Below are positions 9,539-24,472 of a DNA stretch of 27,361 bases, one piece after another. The position numbers and the translations under genes are program-made. This DNA is from Apostichopus parvimensis (taxonomy: Eukaryota > Echinodermata > Holothuroidea > Aspidochirotida > Stichopodidae), in the NCBI GenBank assembly GCA_000934455.1, contig KN882297.1:57801-85161 (forward strand), given 5' to 3'. Below the pieces are notes generated by a model, which had not been told where the DNA came from, did no database searches, and worked only from the letters and a program-made list of their open reading frames with translations. Position 1 is the stretch's first letter; the number at the start of each line of letters is the position of its first letter.

Positions 9539-9760
9539 CGGTCGTTGCTAAGGAATATTAAAGAATTATATTAGTACACGAAGGGCATCTATATAGTATT
9601 CCTAACTTACAAATTGGATTAATAAATGGTTACCTATGTCACGGCAAGATATCACGATAGATAGGTGACCATTTTCAGTACAGTTTGTAAGCTAGGAATA
9701 ACGTACGCTCTTCGTGCACTAGAACTATACACTTTACTATTGCTTCCTTAGCAACGACCG
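9539..9760. repeat. 222-bp imperfect hairpin / foldback element
   Basis: The ends are a perfect 16-bp inverted repeat: cggtcgttgctaagga (9539-9554) and tccttagcaacgaccg (9745-9760). Pairing continues inward with mismatches: 'agtacacgaag' with 'cttcgtgcact', 'attcctaacttacaaa' with 'tttgtaagctaggaat', and 'atggttacctat' with 'ataggtgaccat', up to a centre near 9645. It fits a MITE-type foldback or an RNA-hairpin locus. There is no open frame and no clear target-site duplication. Confidence 0.75.
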
Positions 9761-10814
9761 GCATAGCCGCAACCTAAGCAAAGTGCTGACCTGCCCCACT
9801 TGTCAAGCCAGGACCAATTATTGTCACTATGAGATGATAGTAAGCTACTGAATTTTTACCTTAATGTGTGTTAAACTTCGTTTTTACTCGTAGAAACGGT
9901 TGAGTTGTTTAAAAGAGTAATGCTTTCTTTTTTTAATTCGATCTGCAAACATTTACAGTAGCCTACGTTACGTGAGACCTACACTACACTGTACAGTAAG
10001 TTGTGCCGAAATTAGGCCTAGGCTAATATAATACTACTAGTAATGGTAACGTTAGCCTAAATACTACTATTAACGCTTAACTTTTAAGTTAGGCTGCAGA
10101 AAGCATTTTAATGTTAGGCTGCAAGCGCTCCTAACGCTTATAAAAGAAAACGCAATCAACTCATAGTGACTGTAGTATCTCCTGGTCTGTTCCTGACGAG
10201 GCAAGGACAGGGTGTAGGCCTATAGGCTAGCTGGGGGCCGTGTCATTCCACCATCGGTACATTCCGCCATAGAAATGTGCTCTTTCCGCCATAGAAAAAG
10301 TGCCGTTCCGCCGTGTTACCCCGATTGCGGTAAAGCACTTTTGTAGGCCTATATGCACTGTATATTGCTTCTCTTCATACTACCTAGGCCCGCAAAATTA
10401 ACAAAATAGGTCATTTAAATTGACAATTAGAATCAGTCTTTTTAATAAACAATCAACCTAGGCTAATTTGATTTATTCAACCAACTATTATATATTTGAA
10501 GACAGCGTATCGACACTTACGAACTTACATTTAAAACTATTCAATCAACATGTACATTAAAGACTGTGTATCTATTCCCCAATCTTGTCTTAGCTACAAT
10601 TCAGTCTATCCAGCAAACCTTCACATTTGAAGACAGTGTACCTATCCTTCCACGCAAATCTAAGAAACTTTCACCTATACATTCCTGTGTAAAATCAATT
10701 CTTAAAATGTACCTTTCAGCCATAGGTTTCAAGCTTTCTGCCATGGCAGAAAGTAGAGCCCAGCTCAATTAGTCTTATCACACACTATTCAACCGATATT
10801 AGGTATATAGCCAG
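9761..10814. other. Intergenic, no gene seen
   Basis: The only local structure noted is short repeats: 'gttaggctgca' twice near 10091-10125, and 'ttccgccatagaaa' as an imperfect tandem near 10260-10315. The 68-codon plus-strand frame at 10566-10772 has no recognisable feature. Confidence 0.45.
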
Positions 10815-11294
10815 TATTGCGAAGTTCGGAACACTGCAAAGTTCGGACACCCCTAAGAAATACACGATTTCACCATGACAACCTACAGGAAGAGCCAAAT
10901 TTCACCAAAAAGTACAAAGCTACAGTTATTTTCTCTCCAATATGACCCGTGTTCAAATTAGTACTTACATATTTGTCAATAAAAAGACGGAGATATATGA
11001 AGTCTGTTATAATTACTGAAAGAGCAACTGCGCCACCAATTTTATCACCAGCGCCACACTGTGGGAACGAGTGTCCAAACTTCGCAATACTCTAGCAAAG
11101 AAATACCAGTTCCACAATCACGAAGAATCTTCTTTTTTACAACGTGAAAACAGCTTGCAGGAAAGAAAGTTTGGCCGTGTATCTTAATATAACACACTTC
11201 TCCCACCATATCAAGTATATTTTTAGGTGATTTATACCAGAAAATATAGTTTTGGGGTGATTTAAGGCTTAGGTGTCCGAACTTCGAAGTGTCC
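10815..11294. mobile_element. Cluster of inverted terminal motifs, probable (nested) MITE
   Basis: Four related motifs occur. tattgcgaagttcgga (10815-10830) is inverted as tccaaacttcgcaata (11074-11089), with one mismatch. gttcggacacccctaag (10841-10857) is inverted as cttaggtgtccgaac (11268-11282). The right pair extends to 'ttcgaagtgtcc' at 11283-11294, matching 'ggaacactgcaaa' on the left. This gives two interlocking inverted pairs, a 275-bp one whose ends include 'TA' and a longer one of about 455 bp. They could be one element with double-ended termini or one element inserted in another. No transposase is present. Confidence 0.5.
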
Positions 11295-11909
11295 ATGCTA
11301 CTACGCAAGCATGGAAATTCGTGCTGGAGTTTAAATTTATTGTAAGGACTAGGTTGTAGTCTAACTTTTAAGTTACATTGGGCCTAGCCTAGGCCTAACT
11401 TCTGAAAATTTCTACAGTTTATCTCAGCATTTGAAATGTTTTACATTGGCATGAAAATTTCAGTAGTTTCATCAGATCAGGAGAGTAAAAACAGATCACT
11501 TGATTATTCAATTGTTTGTAATTACAGTGAGTATTAGCATCCGTTGGCATGAGCGTGACATTTGAGCTAGGAGTGGTCGTTATGGGAAATTCAGCAGATT
11601 TTGTGGTGTGAACGGGTATTTGACAGATAAAAGTGCTAGCACTCCCCCCCCCCCTCCCATAATAGTCGATCCTAATTGATGCCCCTGGCTGCAATTGTAA
11701 TGCCTTAATGGTATTGCCGGAGTACTAAGGATGAGGGGTTACAGGCTGGGTGCGAGAGGTATATACAGCTTCATTCATCATCACCTACTCGTATGTATAC
11801 TAATATTTTTCTCACCAGCTAATGGTTCTGTGTTACCCTGAAGCAATTGAAATCTTGATTTCTGGTGGCTGTATCCCTACATGACCTGTGGCATAAGCAT
11901 GACTACATA
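11295..11909. other. PPP1R42 upstream region, possible 5' UTR
   Basis: No coding exon is seen. A C-run lies at 11644-11657. A pyrimidine tract and AG at 11805-11818 (ttttctcaccag) could be the acceptor of a 5' UTR exon running into the start codon at 11910. If so, the 5' UTR holds a 20-codon upstream ORF (ATG 11822 to TGA 11884). I cannot identify a promoter. Confidence 0.35.
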
Positions 11910-17012
<5,103 letters not shown>

Positions 17013-17610
17013 GGCCAGTGAAATCCATGCTGCATACAACTCTCTATCAAGCCAGGGGTCAATCTCAGGTTTGAAGTCAGTCCAAGAATTTGAACATTGA
17101 TGGGAAAAATTTGAAGAAATATTTTGTGTTGGCATTCCTAATACCATTACCATCGTTACCATGTGTTAGGCTCAGTTTATTTAAAAACAGGGAAGTACTG
17201 CTTGGATGTCTTTCCCATTTCCCAGAAGGGATTTGAAAATTCATGGCATTCCTGATTCTTTGATGATATGGTTGGTTGGATTAAATGTATCAGCGTTCAT
17301 TCGTTAAAAGCAGATACAGAACTGGTCTAACTGGATTATTCAGAATAACATTTACCTCCATGGTTTACCTCTGTGGTTTACACTCCTCTAGTGTGGCACA
17401 GGTCTGTTACCCCCATTGATTGGCTCTTGGCACAGATGTGTGGTTTAAATTGTTCAATGTATGAGAAGTAAATCTGTCATTAACAACAGTAAATACCTGT
17501 GCAGTTCACTCAGGTGAAGTTGCAGTGGTGTTATGGTGTAGGTAGGTGCTACACCTCTCATCCTTTGTACAGTTTACTAAATCACTATTCTTTGAAGCTG
17601 GATTGGTGCT
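17013..17610. other. Probable 3' UTR of PPP1R42 then intergenic
   Basis: I could not place a convincing AATAAA soon after the stop codon. The sequence is AT-rich with no coding signal. The minus-strand frame at 16956-17162 overlaps the terminal exon and is a shadow. Confidence 0.4.
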
Positions 17611-18115
17611 AAGTTGTCACTTTAATTAAATCATAACACTAACGGATTTAAATTAGCTACTAATTTCTATATGTCAGTGAGGTGACTTTATTGAGTTACA
17701 TCATAAAACTAACGGACATACAGAAGAAGTCTTAAGTTAGCTACTATGTGCTATGTGTCAGTGATGTAACTTTATTAAAGTTACATAAAACTAACAGACA
17801 TACAGAAGAAGTCTTAAGTTTAGCTACTAAGTGCTATGTGTCAGTGAGGTAACTTTATTAAGTTACATCATAAAACTAACAGACATACAGCAGAAGTCTT
17901 AAGTTAGCTACTATGTGCTATGTATCAGTGAGGTAACTTTATTAAGTTACATCATAAAAATAACAGACATACAGCAGAAGTCTTAAGTTAGCTACTAATT
18001 TCTATGTGTCTGTGAGGTGACTTTATTGAGTTACATCATAAAAATAACAGACACACAGGAGAAGTCTTAAGTTAGCTACTAATTTCTATGTGTCAGTGAG
18101 ATGACTTTATTGAGT
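17611..18115. repeat. 84-bp tandem repeat, about six copies
   Basis: The unit begins near cagtgaggtgactttattga and runs through 'cataaaactaacggacatac', 'agaagtcttaagttagctac' and 'tatgtgctatgtgt'. The word cagtga (or ctgtga) recurs at 17675, 17759, 17842, 17926, 18010 and 18094, so spacing is 84, 83, 84, 84, 84. The first copy is partial and diverged. Stop codons appear in every frame, so it is a satellite-like block rather than a repeat protein. Confidence 0.9.
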
Positions 18116-18162
18116 GAGGGTAGCCGTAAACTGCTCAATTGGTGAGGTATTATATCAAAGTT

Positions 18163-18302
18163 AGAAAGCCTGATGTTTCGATTGTAGCATGCTCTTCAAG
18201 ATGGAAGCATGTCTGAGATATAAGAAATACTTAGAAAGGCTAGACATGAAAGAAATAATTTAGAGAGCCAGATGTTTCAATCCTAGCAGGATCTTCTTCA
18301 GG
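18163..18302. repeat. Two copies of a ~38-bp motif, ~100 bp apart
   Basis: gaaagcctgatgtttcgat, then 'tagcatgctcttcaagatgg' (18163-18202), is repeated as gagagccagatgtttcaat, then 'cctagcaggatcttcttcag' (18263-18301). This 'GCC.GATGTTTC.AT...GCAGG.TCTTCTTCAG' string is reminiscent of short motifs found beside dispersed animal retroelements. I cannot assign a family. Confidence 0.5.
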
Positions 18303-18341
18303 GGCTTACTGGAACAATAGCTGATTAAAGACACATTTAAA

Positions 18342-18371
18342 AGACAGATGGACGGACGGACAGACAGACAT
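18342..18371. repeat. (GACG/GACA)n microsatellite
   Basis: gacagatggacggacggaca followed by gacagaca is a short tetranucleotide run of about seven units. Confidence 0.8.
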
Positions 18372-19510
18372 CTAATTAAATAGGACAATTAATTAAACAA
18401 TGAATAGAGACATTTGAGCGTGATGTTGCTTTTGGTTTCATTGTCTATCACTGCTGCTTTGAGTGAAGTGACCTACTTGAAGATTTAAAGGACCTGCTTG
18501 GTATAAGATAATACACTTATTTCACTGACAGATACAAGCAGTTCTGTTTTTATATATTTAACCATAATGTGAATGAGATGTTCTGGTTGTTAATAATAGT
18601 AATGAGGTTTTGACAAGGGAAATGTTGTTATGAAAGAACAAAAGAATGAATAATTATGAGTTTATTTATAAATTTTCACAATCTTAGTATGCACAACTTT
18701 TATGAATTTTTACAGAAAGATTATCTCTTAGGGTCATTTTTCATGAAATGATTGTAAATTTTTGGAGTCATGCCCAGAAAATGATAATCTTTCTGGCTTT
18801 GTATTGAAATGTTGAACAATAGATACTGATTGAAATAATAAAGAAAAGATCTGATTAGTCAATTATTGCTTAAGACTTTTTTTTGCACGTCACTCTGACT
18901 TTCAAACTTGGATTTGAACAAAGTTTATTTTAAAGGATGAAAGACCTCTGGAATATTTCTCTTAAGTGTCAATGGTTGACTGTTAAATCCGAAGGAAACA
19001 TCGTACGCCTTCATTTCAAATATGCTGAAGTTCTAAATCTTCCCGACAATTTCTGTAGTGGCATGAATTTTTCTGACTGGGCTAGAGGTGGATCCAGGAA
19101 TTAAGAATGAGGGGTCTATCTGTATAAGGGATCTTGGGGTCCCCCTGCAAAACAAACTTGAACGTTTACACTGAGGTATATTTGGATTATTAGTGATAAT
19201 ACATTTTCATACATTGAATCCAAGACTGGGATGGGAAGAGTCTAAATCTTTTCTAATTGAATGCCAAAACTCACTTGACTGGTGTTGATGGGGAGATGGG
19301 GGGGGGGGGGGGAGTGGCCACTTTCCCCACATCAGTTAAATAATTATTTTATATGAATTTATATGAATTTATATGAAATATATACATAAGATAAGTTGAT
19401 ATTTTACAGTCAATCCTGTAAACTTCACTCAAACTTCAGCTAGGCTAGACACCTTGAGATTATAACACATATCAAGAGGAGTATTGTGAAAACCATATTT
19501 CTGAAACTGC
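18372..19510. other. Intergenic; small inverted repeat and transposon-like scrap
   Basis: A 13-bp perfect inverted repeat, cagaaagattatc (18713-18725) and gataatctttctg (18783-18795), encloses 57 nt. At 19083-19155 'aggtggatccagg', 'gaggggtc' and 'ggggtccccct' resemble the G/C-rich ends of degenerate non-autonomous DNA elements. A G-run lies at about 19300-19314. No gene is seen. Confidence 0.4.
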
Positions 19511-19900
19511 AGGTAGGATCAGTGGGTGGGTAGGATCAGTGGGTGGGTAGGATCAGTGGGTAGGTAGGATCAGTGGGTGGGTGGGATCAGTGGGTGGGTA
19601 GGAACGGTTGGTAGGTAGGATCAGTTGGTGGGGTCAGTTGGTGTTTGGTCAGTTGATGGGTAGAATCAGATGGTGGTAAGATCAGTTGGTGGGTGGGGTC
19701 AGTTGATGCATAGAATTAGTTGGTGGGTAGAATTAGTTGGTGGGTAGAATTGGTTGGTGGGTAGGATCAGTTGGTGGGTGGGTCAGTTGATGGGTAGGAT
19801 CAGTTGATGGGAAGCATCAATTGGTGGGTAGATAAAGTCAGTGGGTAGATAAAGTCAGTGGGTAGATAAAGTCAGTGGGTAGATAAAGTCAGTGGGTGGG
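19511..19900. repeat. 16-17-bp minisatellite (ggtaggatcagtgggt)
   Basis: About two dozen imperfect units. They begin as exact 16-mers 'taggatcagtgggtgg', drift through 'tagaattagttggtggg' variants, and end as four near-exact 17-mers 'tagataaagtcagtggg' (19829-19897). The plus strand is G-rich with regular GGG/GGTGGG runs. Confidence 0.9.
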
Positions 19901-22860
19901 AAATGAATTCCGTGGTGATAATAAATTTCTGCAGCAGGTTGTAATAAGAGGATTTATTGTGGATCCTTCTTAGAATTAGCTAGGCCTGGTTTATACTCTG
20001 AATGACAGGAAAAGGAAAGAAAAGTAAACAAAAATGTGAACAATGATTGATTAATGGACAATGTATGTGACTCTATTTATTTAACCTTTATGACAGAAAT
20101 AGATTCCTAAAAATTGAGGAAAAAAAATTATTATTATCACAAGATAATTGTTTAATATGTGAGCCTAACTGGCACAGTTTACAGATAAGCTGTCAGATTG
20201 TTCTGGCAGTAAAACTAGTGTTAAGTGTAAATTACTCCGCTGAGGGTTATTCACAGTTCTACAAATTCTGTTTTCATTTCATCTGCACTGTCCTAACATG
20301 CAGCAGAAAGGTGATCACACTATTTAAATCAAAACACCTTGTTTACTGCACTACCCACACAGGGGGTGCTTTACTCACTGGGAGGGGGGGGTGAGAGTGG
20401 AATTCAACCCTCAGAAGACACTTCTTGAAAACTAGGACTTTCTGCAATTAGAAAGAATGGTCCTAATACAGGAAAGATATAACTAATTAAATTTGAGTAT
20501 TTATAGGTCTCTTTTTGTGAAACTTAAACTAGCTCATATTTCTTTTTCTATAAAGATGATGGGAATAAAAGGGGGGGGGGGGGGGGTTGAGCTTTAGCTT
20601 GTCACTTGGACAACTATGACCCAAAATCACTACAGTACTGCCATTCCTAATTTTTTAATATTAACCACAATCACAACATAAGTGGGAGCTGTACCAGATA
20701 CTGCGCATAGCGCATGTGATTCTGTTTGGTTTAAGTTGCATAACTTCTATTAAACTAAAGTAATCAATCATACAACACTTAATGCCCTTTACTTAAAATA
20801 AGCTGAGAAATTAAAAACAGGAAAAAGATATTAGGCTACATTTCTTTAGATTACTTAAAAACTGAATAAATCATAGAATATAAAACACAGAAACACTGCA
20901 AGTTCCGTTGTCATTCTAGCACACATCAAACTGGACGGAATGGCACTGAATAAGGCAAGGTGCATATTAAATAAAAAGGAAACAACTTTGGTGAATTTAC
21001 AAGGCAACATATAAGGCAGAAAACATACATTTAAATACAATTAAAAACAGATCAAACGTGCATCTACATATTATTACAGCTTTGGTAACAATCCTATTAT
21101 ATAACCAAATTAATTACTATTTCAAACAATTCCATAATGACCACAAAATTCTAAAAACTGAATATTTTTTATTTACAATTCAACTATAAATTATATTAAT
21201 TTTACAATAAATAACCAATAAACAACAAGCTTTATATGGCCAAAAAATATATTAAAAGATAATACAATGGATCTTAAATACAAACAGGTCTTTATTTATA
21301 AAGAATGCTTTGATCCCTAACAGCAGAGCTCAGACTTTACGGCTGTACAGTTGGGATACAATCAAAGCGAAAACATATTTCCAACAAAAGCAAGATTACA
21401 TGCCAATGTGCATTTAGAGACGCATTTTGCAGTTTTTTGCAAACTATTCATGCAATTTTCTTTCCCCATTCTGTTCTTCATAACATGTTGGCATTTTAGT
21501 TCCTTGTTAATTGTTTACATATGATGGCTAACAACAGGCATATTTGTGTAACTTACAGCTAGGCTAAAGTTGAGAGAAATGCATTTAAACTAATGTGTAA
21601 AAATAAGAATTTCTTCCATTAAAGTTTTACCGCATCATTTTTTCTATTGAGGTATAAAACGGATGAACAACTATTTAAATATGGAATTACAGTTGAGTAT
21701 TCTTGATGTTAGAAGTAAGTACAAAAGTAAGCACCATCTTGTTTCAAACTTTTATCTGATATGTTTATAGTTTGAAAACTTGATATTAAAGTTTTGAAGA
21801 TTGATTTTGCTAACGGGATATATGATGGGAAAGGAACTTTTTTTCTTACAGACACCGTACAAGCAGACAAGTTCTAATTGGCAGATAACTAATTAATACA
21901 TTTGAGGACATAATTTAGTAAAGTGAATGAAGCAGACAAAATGAAAAATTAATTGGGCATTATTTTTCATTATGAAAACTGGTTGACTTAACCCATGACT
22001 GGTTAATACAGCACTGATTACAGCAGTGGTTACAGCACTGGTTGTAATGAAATGTTTCTCTTCAAGAACGAGCTATATATATGGCTAAATACCAGCAGAC
22101 TTTTATATTTCTCTTCAAGAACGAGCTACATTCAGGCTATATACTGGCTAAATACCAGTAGACTTTTCTAAGTTAGGTAACAATTTTTAGTAAAAGAATT
22201 GCATGATTTCCATCTTTAAAATAAGCCCTGTTTTACTGACATATTTATCCGAAAATATTATGTCTTGCAGCACCCATAGGCCTGGCAGTGTACAGTAACT
22301 GACAGCTCGGTTAAAGTATCAAAGGTATAAAAACTTTATTATCCTATACAAGAATTGATTTACCCTGATCAGTGTTAGGCATATCAGTCTCATTATTAAA
22401 CCATTTACCATAACAATGTAGGTTTATAACACAGGTCGAATGGTGAATAATTCCCATTCTGTTAAACGGATTCTGAATATTTGCATACCATTTTATATTA
22501 CTAACAAGCGCAATTGAGAAACACTGTGTAGGTTATGTGTATTAATTTATGAATATTATAACTAATAACCAGATGGAGCTAGTATGATGCATCGTCTTCT
22601 GTACAAGAGACAAACATACTAGTTAAGCAATCATTAATAGACTAAATGATGGTTATTGCAGTAATTCAGGTATAATCATTGTCTATATTCGAAATATAAA
22701 AATACCCTCTGCACAAAAAGCAGAGAAAACGATTATTTTGAATGGCAGAAAAATATAACTTTTGGTTTCTAGAAGTCCATTGTGAGAATAAAATAAAATT
22801 TGTGTACTTCATGATCATATCAAAATAACTGCTCTGTTTGAAAAGGCTAGATATGAGAAC
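19901..22860. other. Intergenic AT-rich region, no gene seen
   Basis: About 3 kb with only short spurious frames. Local features are a poly-G run near 20571-20587, A/T-rich stretches at 21040-21290, and a local duplication at 22055-22167. In that duplication 'tttctcttcaagaacgagct' and 'ggctaaataccag.agactt' each occur twice, 53-63 bp apart. I cannot support an exon, an RNA gene or a mobile element with ends. Confidence 0.45.
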
Positions 22861-23790
22861 ACTAGAAAATTATATCAGAGTACAAAAATAGGATATCATA
22901 GCTAGATGAAACACTATCATATGAATCATCATATTAAAGCTATAAGTAAAATATGATATAAAAGTGAGGCATAAAACATTTAAAGAAGATATCATATTTG
23001 GGTATAAAATAGACATATGATATCAAAGCTAGGTACAAAACACTAACAGATGATGTCACAGTGAAATAAACACTAAAATATGAGTGGTCAAAACCAGTTA
23101 ACATATGATATCAAAGCTAGGTATAAAATACTAACAAGTGATAGCTAGGCTAGGTACAAAATACTACATGATATCACAGCTTTGAATAAAACCCTAACAT
23201 ATGATATCAAAGCAAGGTATAAAATACTGACAAGTGATAGCTAGGCTAGGTACAAAATGCTACATGATATCAGAGCTTTGAATAAAACCCTAACGTATGA
23301 TATCAAAGCTAGGTATAAAATACTAACAAGTGATCGCAAGGCTAGGTACAAACTGCTACATGATATCAGAGCTTTAAATAAAACCCTAACATATGATATC
23401 AAAGCTAGGTTTAAAATACTGACATGTGATAGCAAGGCTAGGTACAAATTGCTACATGATATCAGAGCTTTGAATAAAACCCTAACATATAATATCAAAG
23501 CTAGGTATAAAATACTGACAAGTGATAGCTAGGCGAGGTACAAAATGCTACATGATATCACAGCTTTGAATAAAACCCTAACATATGATATCAAAGCTAG
23601 GTATAAAATACTGACATGTGATAGCTAGGCTAGTTACAAAATGCTACATGATATCAGAGCTTTGAATAAAACCCTAACATAAGATATCAAAGCTAGGTAT
23701 AAAATACTGACAAGTGATAGCTAGGCTAGGTAAAAAATGCTACATGATATCAGAGCTCTGGATAATAACCCTAACATAAGTAACCAGAGC
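22861..23790. repeat. 96-bp higher-order tandem array built of three ~32-bp subunits
   Basis: The word accctaac recurs at 23191, 23287, 23383, 23479, 23575, 23671 and 23768, so spacing is 96 five times and then 97. Each 96-bp unit has three related parts: gatatcaaagctaggtataa..., gatagctaggctaggtacaa... and gatatcagagctttgaataa..., of about 33, 30 and 33 bp. Left of 23100 the same subunits occur in a diverged, less regular order. Because 96 is a multiple of three, frames stay open on both strands across several units (23241-23532). That is a by-product of the period and is not evidence for a protein. Confidence 0.92.
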
Positions 23791-24176
23791 TCCATAACTC
23801 TAAATAGCCTCTGAACATTTACCCTGATTGTGAAACAAATATCAAACTTCAAAAAAAGGATCAATCTCCAGTTTGTCCTGGATGGAGACAACTGAACATT
23901 TTATTATTTTCATCCAAATTTTTCCATGATCAACAGAGCAAACTTTATTTGCTAAATCAAAGTAAGTTGTAAAAAGTTAATTGAAAACTTTTTTTTTAGA
24001 GCTTGCATGTCCTTTGAAGTATTAGCAGGACTAACTCTGACATACATGTTGAATTAAAATTTCTTGATTAAAATTGAAAAGTGCTGAATATTCGCTAGTT
24101 GTTTTTCTTACAACTATCCAATGAAAGACAGTGGAATAGGTTAGAGACATCACATAAAGCCGAGCACAAATTCATG
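23791..24176 (-). other. 3' UTR region of the minus-strand gene
   Basis: Downstream of the stop at 24177 there is no coding signal. Minus-strand AATAAA occurs at 23949-23944 and again at 23905-23900, about 230 and 270 nt after the stop. Confidence 0.5.
23944..23949 (-). terminator. Candidate poly(A) signal AATAAA
   Basis: tttatt on the plus strand gives AATAAA on the minus strand, about 230 nt past the stop codon at 24177. A second copy at 23900-23905 is an alternative. There is no direct evidence of cleavage. Confidence 0.4.
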
Positions 24177-24472
24177 TTACCTCCTCTTTGAAGTTGATGG
24201 TCTGGAGACATTCCTAGCACCACCAATCTGTCCTCTCTGTTTACCGTTGGCAGCTGAGCTAACTCGACTTGTTCCCTTCTTAGACCCTCTCCCAATCCCT
24301 GATCCATTTTGTTGATCTGTCGGGCCACTCATCTTCTCCTTTCCTGGCTCAATCAGCGTCACTCTCTTCTTGGTTTTGGGAGGATGAGGATCAACTCCTT
24401 CGGATGTTTGACTGACGGAGACGATATCTTCCTCTGTCTTGAAGGAGACGTTGCCTTTAGCTTTAATCTTAC
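24177..24472 (-). CDS. Minus-strand gene, terminal exon
   Basis: Acceptor attttacag at 24473. It encodes GKIKAKGNVSFKTEEDIVSV to the C-terminus RPSTSKRR and stops at 24177. It is rich in Lys, Ser, Gly and Pro and carries 'PKTKKRVTLIEP'. The open frame upstream of 24472 (to 24629) is intron. Confidence 0.75.

Noticed and set aside
11419..11694. 91-codon minus-strand frame upstream of PPP1R42
   Set aside because: There is no motif, it crosses a C-run, and it has no supporting splice sites.
23241..23532. Overlapping 85-91-codon open frames on both strands with a repeated protein pattern
   Set aside because: They lie wholly in the 96-bp tandem array. A period divisible by three keeps frames open, and no codon bias, start context or family supports a protein.
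22861..23790. Regular repeats that could suggest a CRISPR array
   Set aside because: There are no unique spacers between conserved repeats; the whole 96-bp unit repeats. The sequence is clearly from an intron-bearing eukaryote.
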